NCBI GenBank assembly: GCA_030704615.1
Contig: CM060731.1
Location: 34,782,001 to 34,846,000, forward strand
Origin: Takakia lepidozioides
Lineage: Eukaryota; Streptophyta; Takakiopsida; Takakiales; Takakiaceae
DNA length: 64,000 nt
Direction of reading: 5' to 3'
Shown: one piece after another, positions 46,628 to 57,651 of the stretch
Position numbering within the stretch: the stretch's first letter is position 1
How the letters are laid out: the number at the start of each line of letters is the position of its first letter
Position numbers and translations under genes: made by a program
Notes under the pieces: model-generated
What the model was told of the DNA's origin: nothing
Databases searched by the model: none
Seen by the model: only the letters and a program-made list of their open reading frames with translations

Positions 46628-48280
46628 CGCAATAAAACCATGTCCAGGTAACCAGTACCATTCTGGTTTTATTACTTTGAAAGGTCTTTTCTCTCCCGAT
46701 TTCATGTGTTGCATGTACGTTCTTTAGTATGCGTTCACACATTGTGCTCCTGGATGTGCAGGATACATGATGGCCTCGAAAACGTATTGTGAGTTCGAAG
46801 CCCGTGCACCCTTATTTCCTGAATGATATGGTATACCTTCAATCCTTAGTTTACAAGTCCCCATTATGTGCATAATTATGTGGCCTCATTTTCACATCAC
46901 ATTCTCTATGCCTTTTTTGCAGGCTCCGCTGTGGTGCACTCGTCGAAAAAACCACTGACATATGGTTTTTGAAGGGCTCGGGTATTACCTGGTTGTTTGC
47001 CGACTGGTTTACTTCTGTAGCATGAACAATGACGGAAGGCACTATGTATAGAAACATGTGTCACCTTCAATGTGCTTCTTTATGGCAATCAGTTCTCCCT
47101 TGCAGAACAAGTGTGGTTTACTTGTGGCCAATGATATCCACACATGCACATGACATTCCTTGTTCATTCTTTGCTTGTGCATTCTTTGTTCCTCTCTACT
47201 TGCAGCTCACAGCAAATTGGTTCCCTGTTGAGGCCGGGCTCCAGAAAAGATATGACCTGCAACGAATCATTTTGGATGAGCTTCAGGGTCAACCAACGCA
47301 CTAGCTTCCATATGCACTTCCCCCCAGTCCAAACAAGTCAGCAGTTGGTTGCAGCAGCCCCGTCCCCTGGTTGCTGCAGGTTGTGCATGCTCCCTTTCAT
47401 GTGGAACACAAGTATGGATGATAGTTCTTTCCGACCTTATATATTGGACGCTAGAGAGCCATGGAAAATATTTCTTTCAACCTCAAATGCAGGTCCTTTG
47501 CTAAGGCAACATTACCAACTTCAAATGAAAGAGTTGTACATGGCCAGCGAATCAAAATAGGTATTCAACTGCAATGTGAATGTGTAAATTTGGAATGCCA
47601 TCTTCAATTGCAAATGGTTGCCTCAGGAATGAATAAAAAACTTCGACCCCAAACATTTAAACAACGTCTCCTGATTCGAAATACTTACTAAACTGCAGTG
47701 ACCTAAAGCCCACATCCGAACTCGTACGAAGTTGAACTACATCCCACCTCACATGAAAAAGTCACAGAAGGCTAGAAACGGAAAGAGAATCCGCCGTGTA
47801 TCTGATGTCATTCAGAATGAGCCGGTTAAGCATGAACCCTAAACCGTAAACCTCACTTTCCAGACACAATTCTGAAATGCGTTGTGAATAAACATGTATT
47901 ATCCCCCCTCAGACCTGTAGGCCATGCACATCACATACTTCAGACCCGGGGGCCATGCATGCATGCACCTCAAATTGCAAACATTCTTCACTCGGAACTC
48001 CACCTGTTGCACATGCTCAATGCGTAGCAGTTGTACATGGGTTGTTCATACAGAAGTGTACTGTCAGTACGCCCGTGCATGTGCAAGTAAGATGTGAGAA
48101 CCTGCAAAACGGTAGACATTGCCTGAAATTGTGGAGCTGAAAATGGAAATGAAATTGCAGTACTGGTAATGCTGTCAGCCACATGCTTCCTCAGCCCAAT
48201 CCACCTGAAGTTCAAAATGGAAAGAAGGCACATCCAACAGCTGCCCAACCATCTCACCGTCTCATTCGCTCAAACAGGCC
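46628..48280. other. Spacer between convergent zinc-finger gene and MULE relic
   Basis: No recognisable domain. A 138-codon plus frame (47,144-47,560) and smaller ones lack motifs. Parts could be untranslated or further decayed sequence of either neighbouring gene. Confidence 0.35.
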
Positions 48281-50197
48281 CTAGTTCATTATATGGACTA
48301 TAGGGATTCCAGGAATATGGTGCCTTACCTGAAGTCCTTCAGCCGGTGTACAACCTCTTCCTGCTCCTGGTGGCAGACGGCACGGATGGGAGATTGCCTG
48401 TGTAGCCATGCCTCTCCAGAAAGCTTTGTACCGTGCAAGTGACTTTCTATTCCCATCATCCACAGTAGTCATAACTAGGTCTTCACCAGGGTACTGAAGA
48501 CCCTCCTCCATCATGGCAGACAAGTCCAAAATCTTTCCCTTCGTAGCTCTCACCAATGCAAGAAGATGTTGTTGGAGGAATTTGCTAGTATCTGCCAGTT
48601 GAAGAATACTTTCCCACTCTGTAGAGATAAGGGCAAGTAGGTTGGGCAATGGATTTGTACCAGCGGATGTTTTGTGAGCCATAGAAGGGGAGGTCAGACC
48701 TGGGGGAGTTTGTGAAGACGAAGGCATGGAAGAGGGGGACTGATGGGCAGCTAGCAAGTTGTGGATGCCACCTTTACATGTGCCCAATAGGGATCCGCAC
48801 AACTTTGCAATCAGCCCGTCCTCCATATGGGGGTGGAGCATCTTCAAAACCTTTACCTGGTGTGCACACATATTTCCTTTCTGGGCCCAATGACAATCAC
48901 AGCAACCCCACTTAGAATCCGGATTGTGGACAGTATATGTCATACCCAAATGGCAGTGACATTGAACTGTTGCAATGCCTCCGGGTGTGTCAGGCAGGTG
49001 CACATTCGCATCTAGAATGTCGTTGGCAAGCAAAATAGAAGTACAAACAAAACCCTCCTGCCGCTTGTTTCGGATGAACCCATAAGCCTTCGCATATGAC
49101 ATGTACCAGTAATGGGTTAGCACATCACCTGTCAGTTCAGAGATGAGCCAATCCACCCGCCTACTACCAAGGACGTTTTTGGTGCTCTTCAATTGCGCTT
49201 TTAGGTTCCCGTGGTATGCTTCTACGGCAACATTAGTGTCTTGAGAGGCATGAGGTATGTTCCGGGATCCCTTCATCCACATTTGGGCTTTTGGAAGCCA
49301 CTCTGTCTCCATGTAGGTGCAAAATTCTGTCTCAGAAGGGTACTTCTCCCGCATGTCCTGAATTTTGAATACGGCCCATGCTTCACCTGCATCCCCAGAG
49401 GTCTCCTTTCTATCGTACATGGTCTGTGCCAAGTCTTGTAAGATAGCCGCTCGCAATACTGGGTCTTTCACCTTTGCTACAACATTCTTCTGCCAGGCTC
49501 GGCGAACATGCCACAAGCACAAGAAAATAGCACAATCCCCCCACACAGATCTGTTCTCTTATCAGGCAAGTAAACTAAAATTCATGTGTAACTAAGAGAT
49601 CATGGTAGGTATATTGCCTGAGTTCATGGACATACCTAATTGCAGCAATTTCAGCATCTGCGTCATCCACAATAAAGACAGTCGGACGCCAGTCTACCTG
49701 CAGACTTCTCATTTGTTTGTTAAGTGCCTCCATCCAAGGCGTAAGATCGATGGTTTTGCACCTTGCAGTGATAATGTAAGCCACTGGAATACCTTTCAGC
49801 CAGTCATCGAATACCATCATGGTATACAAGGGGTACTGCAGCAATAGTCATGTGTAACTGAAGTGAGTTCAAAGGAAATAGTACAAGAACAGAAAATTTC
49901 ACATGCAGAACATAATTTGACAAGCTTTGAGGACATTTGGGTTAAGAAACTGTCGCAACCTTCTTTTCATTCGTCCCGTTGCATCACAAGCAACTATGCG
50001 ACGATGGCCGTGTTTGAGCATTTGTTTTCTCTGCCAATCAGTTTGTATGCCAAGCACAAATGGAAGGTCCAGTTTTCGGTCATTCAACGTCCACGTAGGG
50101 TGATTACACTCTTCCTGGTAGTAGAAAACACTTGTTGGGTTTTCATGCACCCACATTCGGACACTTTGTGCATCATTGGAGTGCTTTTTGAAAGCAC
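48281..50197 (-). pseudogene. Mutator-like (MULE) transposase with SWIM zinc finger, relic A
   Basis: Minus-strand exons are about 50197-49960, 49835-49636 and 49550-48281. Exon 1 holds LPFVLGIQTDWQRKQMLKHG then IVACDAT, the first DDE aspartate region. Exon 2 holds YPLYTMMVFDDWLKGIPVA and VFIVDDADAEIAAI. Exon 3 starts with CAIFLCLWHVRRAWQ and includes the SWIM finger CDCHWAQKGNMCAH, followed by a ~190-residue C-terminal tail ending at a TAG. The exon 2/3 junction joins in phase. In exon 1 the block after CDAT is four bases shorter than in relic B, which shifts the frame before the donor. The protein is therefore broken, although exon 3 is a clean ~420-codon frame. The N-terminal part upstream of about 50,200 was not found, and no terminal inverted repeats were recognised. 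Confidence 0.8.
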
Positions 50198-51011
50198 CTG
50201 CATTTCAGTTGCACTTGGTTTCGAAGCAGCAAAACAAGATGGGACACGATGGATTCAGATTTCTCGCCAACCAACATGTCGATTTGCAATTCAAAGAGGA
50301 GGCGGTGCTGATACAGGCTGAACGTAAGGTTTCCTGGTGACAGAACCGTTTCTTTCTTTCCACAAATCAAAACTTACGGTGGCGAGGTTATAAGACTTTC
50401 AACACTTGGTGAGTTCCCACACAAAGTTAGGATTCCCCAAAATTAGGTCACACACACACAAAGCACAATTTAGGGGATGCAGTTGGGAACATGATTCATT
50501 GCTGAAGTTTTGTAGATTTTAACATGTTTTCAGTTATGAACAAAAAGGTGGTCAGAGGTGCAGATTTTGCAATCAATGGTGAAAAAAATTGTAAGCCTTT
50601 AGGGTTTAAAATGTTTACTTGAAAGAAATTCACACTAGATGAATGGGCTAGCAAGGGTGGTATGAACAGTTGGTGAGTGCACATAGAAGGCTGGATAGAT
50701 ATAAATACATCTTTGAAATTCATTGGATGGATTTTTTTTGCAATATCTAGATGGTTTCAATTTTTCTTTGGATTAAATATGCCTCTAGATAGGGTCAAAC
50801 TGGCTGCCAAGTCATTGACTGCCAACACCAATTAAACATCCAGAGTATTAGACATGAATTAGCTAGTTAGTATCAAACAGAAGACGGAGATCTAAACTAC
50901 TTGAATTCTCTAAAATAATACAACGAGCCACGGCAATAATATGTAGTATATCGATGTGAATTCATATAATCACATCAACAATGAGTATTTATCTAGACGA
51001 TGCAAGCATAC

Positions 51012-51470
51012 TCATTTATATTGATTTGTGCCAGTGCTCCACGCAGCATAAGATGTATCAGGAACATAGACATAAAGAACCACATTTCCATCGTCTTGCA
51101 CGTTCAATGAACATCCAGTTGTGTTATCACGTCTTTCCACATCATGGGTCCATAGGACATTGTTTGTCAATCCATCTCTAATTGACATGACCCCATACTT
51201 AGTGAGAGACACATAACAATTGGAACCTTTGTTATAGGTCCCAGAAGACCACAATGAGAAGACGTCCATGTACTTGTACAACACCAAATTGCAATCGCTT
51301 TGCATTTCAAACTTGTAATTGCAGTTGTTGCTAACGAGCCAGTCATCTGCATACATCTTTTGGCTGTTCCACATTACACTGTTACCGCAAAAGCTACAAT
51401 CGATGCCAACACCACTAACACATGTTGCAAACGATATTGCCAATGTCACTAACAAAATGGTTATAGATTT
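51012..51470 (-). pseudogene. GNA-type (bulb-type) mannose-binding lectin, copy A, start region lost by microinversion
   Basis: From residue Lys8 of the copy B numbering onward this frame is open to a TGA. It encodes the end of a signal peptide, then a GNA-type lectin domain. Site 1 QSDCNLVLY and site 3 QDDGNVVLY match the QxDxNxVxY mannose motif. The middle site is degenerate (LTKYGVMSI). Upstream of Lys8 the next ~63 bases are the reverse complement of the corresponding copy B sequence. As a result there is no in-frame ATG, and a TGA lies seven codons before the Lys8-equivalent codon. The first in-frame ATG is inside the mature domain (MWNSQ). The copy is thus probably non-functional unless another start or exon is used. 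The rest of the domain is well preserved, so the loss may be recent. Confidence 0.8.
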
Positions 51471-51533
51471 TCTAGTATTCCCTCATTCACTTTGCATCAA
51501 GAACGTAAAATTGGGTGGTTTGGACATGTGCAA
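51471..51533. other. Microinversion at the 5' end of lectin copy A
   Basis: Relative to block B (about 58,784-58,850), this segment is inverted. Its right end reads tggacatgtgcaaatc on the plus strand, the orientation that is coding in copy B only on the minus strand. The inversion is bordered by a short inverted repeat, agattt at 51,465-51,470 and aaatct near 51,531-51,536. Flanking sequence on both sides realigns with block B in normal orientation. The inverted piece also has TTG in place of the ATG that starts copy B. Confidence 0.8.
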
Positions 51534-53713
51534 ATCTAGTGGTAGATCTATGCAGATAGACAAATAGATAGAATGTGTATGAGAAAAGAGTGACATCCTC
51601 AACGAGATCTCAATATTTATTGCTTAATCCCTAAACGTCTGCCCACGGGGTTTGTTGACTTTTCCGGAAAAAAATGATCCATGTCTAGTAAAAAACACCT
51701 TATAACTTGGGGAGAACTTGACCTTTTGATAATTCAACCTAACATATTCCTAGCCACCTACCCCCTGCATGCGGTCCTATATTCCAAATTTGAGGCCAAT
51801 CAGGGAAGACATGCAAAAACCCCACTGTTGCATTTGGTGCCCTATTTTTGGCATTTTTCAAAAATGAACTAGAAAACAACAGGATTTTGCAGATTTTGGA
51901 TGTCGGGTTGAAATCTGTTGGGTGTGGTGGATGGAATTTTAAATACCCACAACAGTCTTCTTCTAACATCCCCAAGATCTAACAATTTGGAAGAGATTAC
52001 GCCACGTTGGGGGGGGGGGGGGGCTTCCAAATATTTCCACTCGTCATGCAAAAAAATATAGGGTACAGTATATTCCTGGCAGATAAAATTTAGAAAACAA
52101 TTACAAATAAGTATGGGTACCAATATATCGTGGTTTCGGGATTTAAATGAACCCTGTTCTCCAAAAAAATAAAAAAATAAATGAAGATACGGTCTAGAAT
52201 ATAGACTACTATTGTTTTTTAGAACTACCAATAGGCCGGTACCGATAAAGGTCCAGGTGACACGTGTCGTCTTGTTACTGGTTTATTTGCAATGGGTACT
52301 TCAAAATGAGGCGGGCTAGACTTGGATTTGGGGACTTGGAGTACTGTTGACAGCACTTGGTTCACGGGGGAGGAGATTGAATTTAGGATTGGGCTTCGAT
52401 GTGCTTCTCTTCTTTGGTTGCGATCACTTCCCACTTAGTTCAGTTACTATGACTTTTGACAAAGTTCATAATGCTTATAGCTTGAATGCCATTGATGCCT
52501 AAGCTTTGGATGAGTTTGTTTCGACCAAGTAATGTACTGTAAAAATAAAAAAAAACTTTTATTGTATTGTTGACATAGCGTGCTTGGAAATGCTAGCAGC
52601 AGAAAAATATAATTAACATAGCCTGTCAGAAAATCCAGTATTTTATAAATTATGTAAGTATAGGGTGGTCGATATATATATATATATCCCCACACAAATT
52701 ACCCCATTTTCGCAAGTGATATATAAAAAGATATAGGGAGTCCCTTGCTCGAGCTCATTTTGTTTGTGCGATGGTGTAATGGAGGATTAAATGGTGTATA
52801 AGATAAGAATATATATCCTAACTGCCACCGATGATGATATAATAATCTTGAATAAAAGTTACACAATGGAGGATAAATTCTATGCACACTACAAATAGGG
52901 CCCACCCTCGAAAGGAGGCAATAGCCGCGAGGCGAAGTGGCGTGTAGTTTATATGCCGGCTTCGGCCGGAGTCTTCTCTCTCTGCACACCACAACAAAAC
53001 ATGTTTGTCACTTATCACCAAATTCAATAATTACACTAGAGAAAAATAAATAAATAAATAAAGTTTTCTTAAAAATTGTGAGATAAGCCATAGTTCTAGG
53101 GTACGTGGAATAAGTGGTGTTGATGTCGTCATGTGTGGTCACACATCGTTGGTGGGAGATTAGTCATTCGATACTTGGATGATAGCTAACGTATCCTACG
53201 TCATGTGAAATGTATAACAACTATCTTTTGCGATCTCTTCGACACCTTTGGTAACAAGATATCTTTGCTACTTTATAACATCGCAATACCTTACAACAAG
53301 ATATTTTCTTGATACCATCAATGGTTCTCAATATCTTCGACATATGGATCTAGAAATACACACGGAATATTTGTTTGAATCCAACCCATATTTATCTGTA
53401 GTAATGTCATGCCATGTAGCCATTGTGATCAACACCTTTTCGTAGTTTTAGAAAATCTAACATCACCGGCATAGTATGCAAACTCTTATTTTAATTCATG
53501 TATTTCGACGAAGTGTATGTTGCGAGTGTTCAATTGTCAAATCGAATACATGATTCGCAATTCATAGAAGTCTGAGACTCATTAGTTTTCTCTTGTAAGT
53601 AGGGTAGTGAGCACCGGACAGATACCCATGGCCACACATAATGATAGTTCAAGGGTAAAGTCATGAGAAATCAGCACATGTGATAGTAATGGATGTCTTG
53701 TCATCTATGATCG

Positions 53714-53880
53714 CACAATTGACTGTCGCAAAGCATTGAATGGTAATAGGAATCTTCCTGCCTGGACCATAGTTGTCCCTGCACAGTTTTCTAAGGGCCG
53801 TACCACACTAGCGGCAAGATAACTCAACACCCATGCTTATATCCTATCAAACCCAGTGTTATCAAGAAGGTTGCAACAAG
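53714..53880. other. Short spacer
   Basis: Unassigned sequence between the end of duplication block A and the GC-rich repeat. Confidence 0.4.
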
Positions 53881-54690
53881 TCTTAGTCCCAATATGCCCC
53901 CCCCCTCGGGACTCCTGAGCCCCGCCCCACCGCTGGCCACGTGGCGGCCCCCCGCTATGGATCCCCTCCCTGGGTTGATCCCCCCCCATCTCCAGCCACG
54001 TGGTGCTCCCCCGAACCATCTATCCCCTCCCCATCCATCCAACCTCAATTAAATGGATGATGTGGGTCATCCGCCCCTCCTCCCACGCAGGGGATGGATG
54101 ACGGCCGGATGAAGGGCCGATGACGCGTCCATCGCCACGTGGCGGTCCCCCCGACCTGGGTTGATCCCCCCTCCAGACCGGGAGTGATCCCCCAACCCGC
54201 ATCGCCCGCCGCGTGTTGCACCCCCGAACCATCGATCCCCTGCGCATCCATCCAACCTAAAAAACAATGGATGTTGTGTGTCATCCGCCCCTCATCCCCC
54301 CGCCATCCTCCCGCACAGGGGATGGACGACGGCCGGATGAAGGGCCGATGACGCGTCCATCGCCACGTGGTGCTCCCCCCACCGTCGATCCCCTCGTCCC
54401 ATCCACGGCGTGAGCCCCCGGGCCATCGCTGCCCCCCCCCCCCCCCCCCCCCCTTCGGTTGATCCCCCATCCAATGCGGTGACTGATCCCCCTCCACCCA
54501 TCGGCCGGCACGTGGTGCTCCCCCGAACCGTCCATCCCCTTGGCATCCATCCAACCTGAAAACTGGGTCATCCGCGGTCCCCCCGCATTCGATCCCCTCT
54601 TCCCATCCACGTGGCGATCCCCCGGGCGCTCCCCCCCGCCTCAGTTGATCCCCCGTCCAAACTGGGAAGTGATCCCCCTCTCGTTATGTA
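53881..54690. repeat. GC-rich degenerate repeat with recurrent CACGTG
   Basis: A unit of roughly 215-300 bp contains catccatccaacct (at about 54,032, 54,246 and 54,545), catccgcccctc, and a ggatgacggccggatgaagg segment followed by cgatgacgcgtccat (at 54,090-54,130 and 54,320-54,360). The palindrome CACGTG occurs at 53,938, 53,997, 54,136, 54,364, 54,509 and 54,608. A run of about 22 C residues lies at 54,432-54,453. Frames open on the minus strand (Gly/Arg/Trp-rich) are explained by composition. Confidence 0.7.
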
Positions 54691-54863
54691 TGCAACAGGG
54701 ATGCTGTTCAGCCTAATAGGTCAGTGGTGATGACCCAGTGTCGTAATCCCCTACACATTGGATCAGGCTATGCTCCCCCCTGTGCCCCTGCTCCCCACTG
54801 ATCCCCTTCACAGTGAAAGATGTTATGCTCTCATGCTCCCATGAGTCCGTCGATTCCACACAC

Positions 54864-55060
54864 CTTGTGTTCATTGGTTCCGAAGGTCGCATCACAAGAG
54901 ACGATTCGTTTGTCACCCATTTCGAGCATTGTTTTTTTTCTGAAATTGTGTTTGAATGCCAATGGCAAATTTGAGGTCGACATTGCCGCAACGTATTCCT
55001 CCAGCAGGGGCATCGGGCGCGTCCTCTTGATAGAATAAAACACTTTGGGGCTGGGCCTCC
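54864..55060 (-). pseudogene. MULE transposase relic B, N-terminal exon on the minus strand
   Basis: The minus frame encodes VFYSIKRTRPMPLLEEYVAA, then LPLAFKHNFRKKTMLEMG and IVSCDATFGTNEHK. It ends at a donor gtgtgtgg. It matches relic A exon 1 in order (VFYYQE, LPFVLGIQTDW, IVACDAT) and keeps the complete block after CDAT that relic A has lost. The continuation of the protein lies on the other strand about 0.6-1.7 kb away. The gene has therefore been rearranged. Confidence 0.7.
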
Positions 55061-55627
55061 TTCTACATCTTTAGACTGGTCCCCTCGTCCAGTACACAAC
55101 ATCAGACCACATGCGTCCTGCAGAAACAGTACATAGCAGCAAAGTACATGCGCAAGTGTAGCATACACGCGCGCAAAGAGAAACAAATATGTGAGCAGCA
55201 GAAAACCCTAAATTTCAATACATCCACTCCGTTCATCTCGCAGACCAAAATGGCAAGGAATGTACATGGCCGTTGGATGGGGGAGGACGACACAGATGAA
55301 CAGAATGATAGCCACATGCAAACAGCCCTGACACTTGACACGTGGAAGGGGGATCGCGGAAGGGCGGGGGGGAGAGGATGGGGGATCGTGCTAGGTGGTG
55401 TGGCAGATTAATGGAGAGAGGACCGCCATGGGGGGACGATGACGGATCTGTCGTTGACGTGCGGGGGGTGGGGGGGGTTTTCGAGGGTGGGGAGACACGT
55501 GGCCTGACGACGGCGGGGGATCAACCGAGGCGGGGGGGGGGGGGAGCGACAGCTCGGGGGATCGCGCTGTGGATGGGAGGAGGGGATCCACGGCTAGGGA
55601 GACCACCATAGAAACAATGCCAACGAT
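55061..55627. other. GC-rich segment between the two halves of MULE relic B
   Basis: The part at about 55,340-55,600 is G-rich with CACGTG and ggggatc-type blocks like those, in opposite orientation, of the array at 53.9-54.7 kb. This suggests GC-rich repeats on either side of the inverted N-terminal exon. No gene is seen. Confidence 0.5.
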
Positions 55628-56730
55628 TTGTCAAGTTGGATGTTGGCTCTTCGTCAAAGGCTCTAGGCCGATCAGCCGGATTGGCGTCCCAACGCATTCA
55701 TTGTGGACGATGCCGATGATGAGATTAATGCCATTCGGTTTGTTCACAATCCCTCCCCCCTACCAATGAACTTCCATTGTCTTGCATGCTTCTGCATGAT
55801 TCAGGGAGCACTGAGAAGGGATCAGTCACAATGTTTCCTTGCGAGGGATCTGTGTAGAGGGAACCAGGAGTGTAGGGTTGCATGGGGATCAGTGATCAGG
55901 GTACCAGGAGACTCAGTGATCAGGGGAACATTTGTCAAAGAATCATATTTGTATATGATTTGTGGTGGTTTTGTTGTGGTATTGTAGTAGCATTGCTAAT
56001 GCGGTTATGTGGATGGTTCAGCCATACGTTCCCAGGGGTGCCGGTTTTTCTGTGCCTTTGGCATGTTCGAAGGGTCTTGCTGAGAAATGCCATTGAGAAG
56101 ATCAATGATGCCCAATTAAGGGCCGATGTCTTGCAAGGTATGGGGGACATCATGTACAATAAAGGTGGTCCCACTGGTGACTCTTCGCAGGCCTGGGCTA
56201 TGTTTCAATTGTATGACTTACAAACAAAGTATCCCGCAGCTGAATTGTTCTTCTTGTATATCCACAAATGGTGGATCCCGAAAGTGGACATGTGGGTTAT
56301 TGAAGCTCGAAATATCCCACATGTCGGACAAGATACGAATGTTGGAATTGAAGCGTACCATGCCAACTTGAAGAGGCGTTTGTCCCAAACAAGACAGAAA
56401 ATGGACGGACATCGACTAGATTGGTTGGTCTACATCCTAACAGGTAGCCTCCTCACACTTTATTGGTACATTTTCGACCTTGAAAGCTGAAGGTTTCATT
56501 CGCAACTCTACGATGAAACATTTCGTGCAAAATGCAGTGTGGATGGCTGGGCAGATACCGGAATTCAATGTGGAATTGCCCGAGCACACAGGGGATCCTG
56601 CGAAGGTAAAAAGCACGTCTTCTCCAGGCACTGTATACACTATATGCAATCCAGCATCCGAGTGGGCTTGTTGTGACTGCCCTAACGCCATGGAAGGGAA
56701 CCTATGCAAGCACCAAGTGAAGGTGTGAAT
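55628..56730 (+). pseudogene. MULE transposase relic B, C-terminal half on the plus strand
   Basis: Plus-strand segments match relic A in order. At about 55,628-55,735 there is NDLSSWMLALRQRL, then an in-frame TAG, then WRPNAFIVDDADDEINAIR. At 56,033-56,490 there is VFLCLWHVRRVLLRNAIEKI through LDWLVYILTGSLLTLYWY. After a frameshift near 56,485 comes EGFIRNSTMKHF through the SWIM finger CDCPNAMEGNLCKH, ending at CAAGTGAAG before a donor-like gtgtgaat at 56,728. The nonsense codon, the frameshift and separation from its N-terminal exon show it is dead. The hAT-like fragment begins immediately after. Confidence 0.75.
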
Positions 56731-57651
56731 ATCATTTCACTATTGATTGTGGGTTGAAAACCACATATATCATGTGTTGGAGACCCACTAGTGTCTCCTC
56801 ACCCTCCTCTTCAAGCTTCTTTCAAGTCTTTTCGCCCACAGTTCTAGAAGAGTTCTTGGATTAGTCTAAGTCATGGATCATATGGCTAATTTTTGGCGAC
56901 AAATATATCATTAAATTATCTAGACTATAATCTGCTAATTAAAGGTACTAATGACTTGTGGGGGAAAAATTAAGCCCATGGAACGGAACCTGATCTCATG
57001 AGCCTTCTACCACTCCAATGGACCCATATAGTACTTGTCTGCAATGCCAACTTGATAGCTTTTGAAAATATACTATGAATGTTTTTCATAACAATCTTAT
57101 CTGTTGTTTCCGTCGTCCAAAATAATTCAGATTGCTTCTAGTGACATGTTTTGGAACATTCTTAATCATATAACTAATAGACCAATGAGTCATGTAATGA
57201 TCATATGTCAAGAGCAAAAGGGATGATTAGTGATTTCGAGTCATACTCTACATACAACTGTTGAAGTAAATGCAGCCTCACAACCCAACAAAGTTGGCAT
57301 AGTCCAAGGCCTTTAAATCTAGGATCCAAATTACTCCAAATTGCTGCATCCAATATATTGTGGGTTTTCTTTAGATCATAAGTCTTCTTCATAAATGCAA
57401 GAAAAAGGGTCAACACGTCAATGATTTGACATAGTTCACATTAACAAATGCATGCAAATTTGCAAATGTGTATTGACGCATAACTGCAACAAAAATGTGA
57501 CCAACAATCAGAAAATTTAATATAACAAGGGCAAATACATCATGAGGACATTTTGACAATATCCACAAATATATCATCCACCTTCCAACGGGAAAACAAT
57601 ATTTCTTCGGGATGAAGAGACACTATCATTTATGCTAAACCTTCAAGAGGA
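56727..57651 (-). mobile_element. hAT-like transposon fragment, inverted partner of 39,765-40,700
   Basis: Read on the minus strand, the frame 57,416-57,201 encodes MLTLFLAFMKKTYDLKKTHN, then ILDAAIWSNLDPRFKGLGL and a VEYDSKSL block. The DPRFKGL and EYD elements resemble the C-terminal half of hAT transposases. The segment as a whole aligns with the reverse complement of 39,765-40,700. An acceptor-like ttgttgcag precedes the coding part in both copies. The N-terminal half and the dimerisation domain are missing. Confidence 0.5.

Larger units (their letters stand above)
50345..53713. repeat. Segmental duplication block A (direct repeat of 57,672-61,185)
   Basis: By eye the block aligns along its length with 57,672-61,185 in the same orientation, starting at a tttctttctttccacaaatc segment. 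It ends near a cagcacatgtgata, then aatggatgtc segment. It carries lectin copy A and AT-rich DNA. Differences include many substitutions, a microinversion in the lectin and about 0.5 kb missing relative to block B near 52,010. A G-run at about 52,007-52,022 marks that site. Confidence 0.85.

Noticed and set aside
54045-54610. Gly/Trp/Arg-rich minus-strand frames up to 169 codons
   Set aside because: They run through the GC-rich repeat and poly-C tract, and all three minus frames are open there, which is typical of composition and not of coding.
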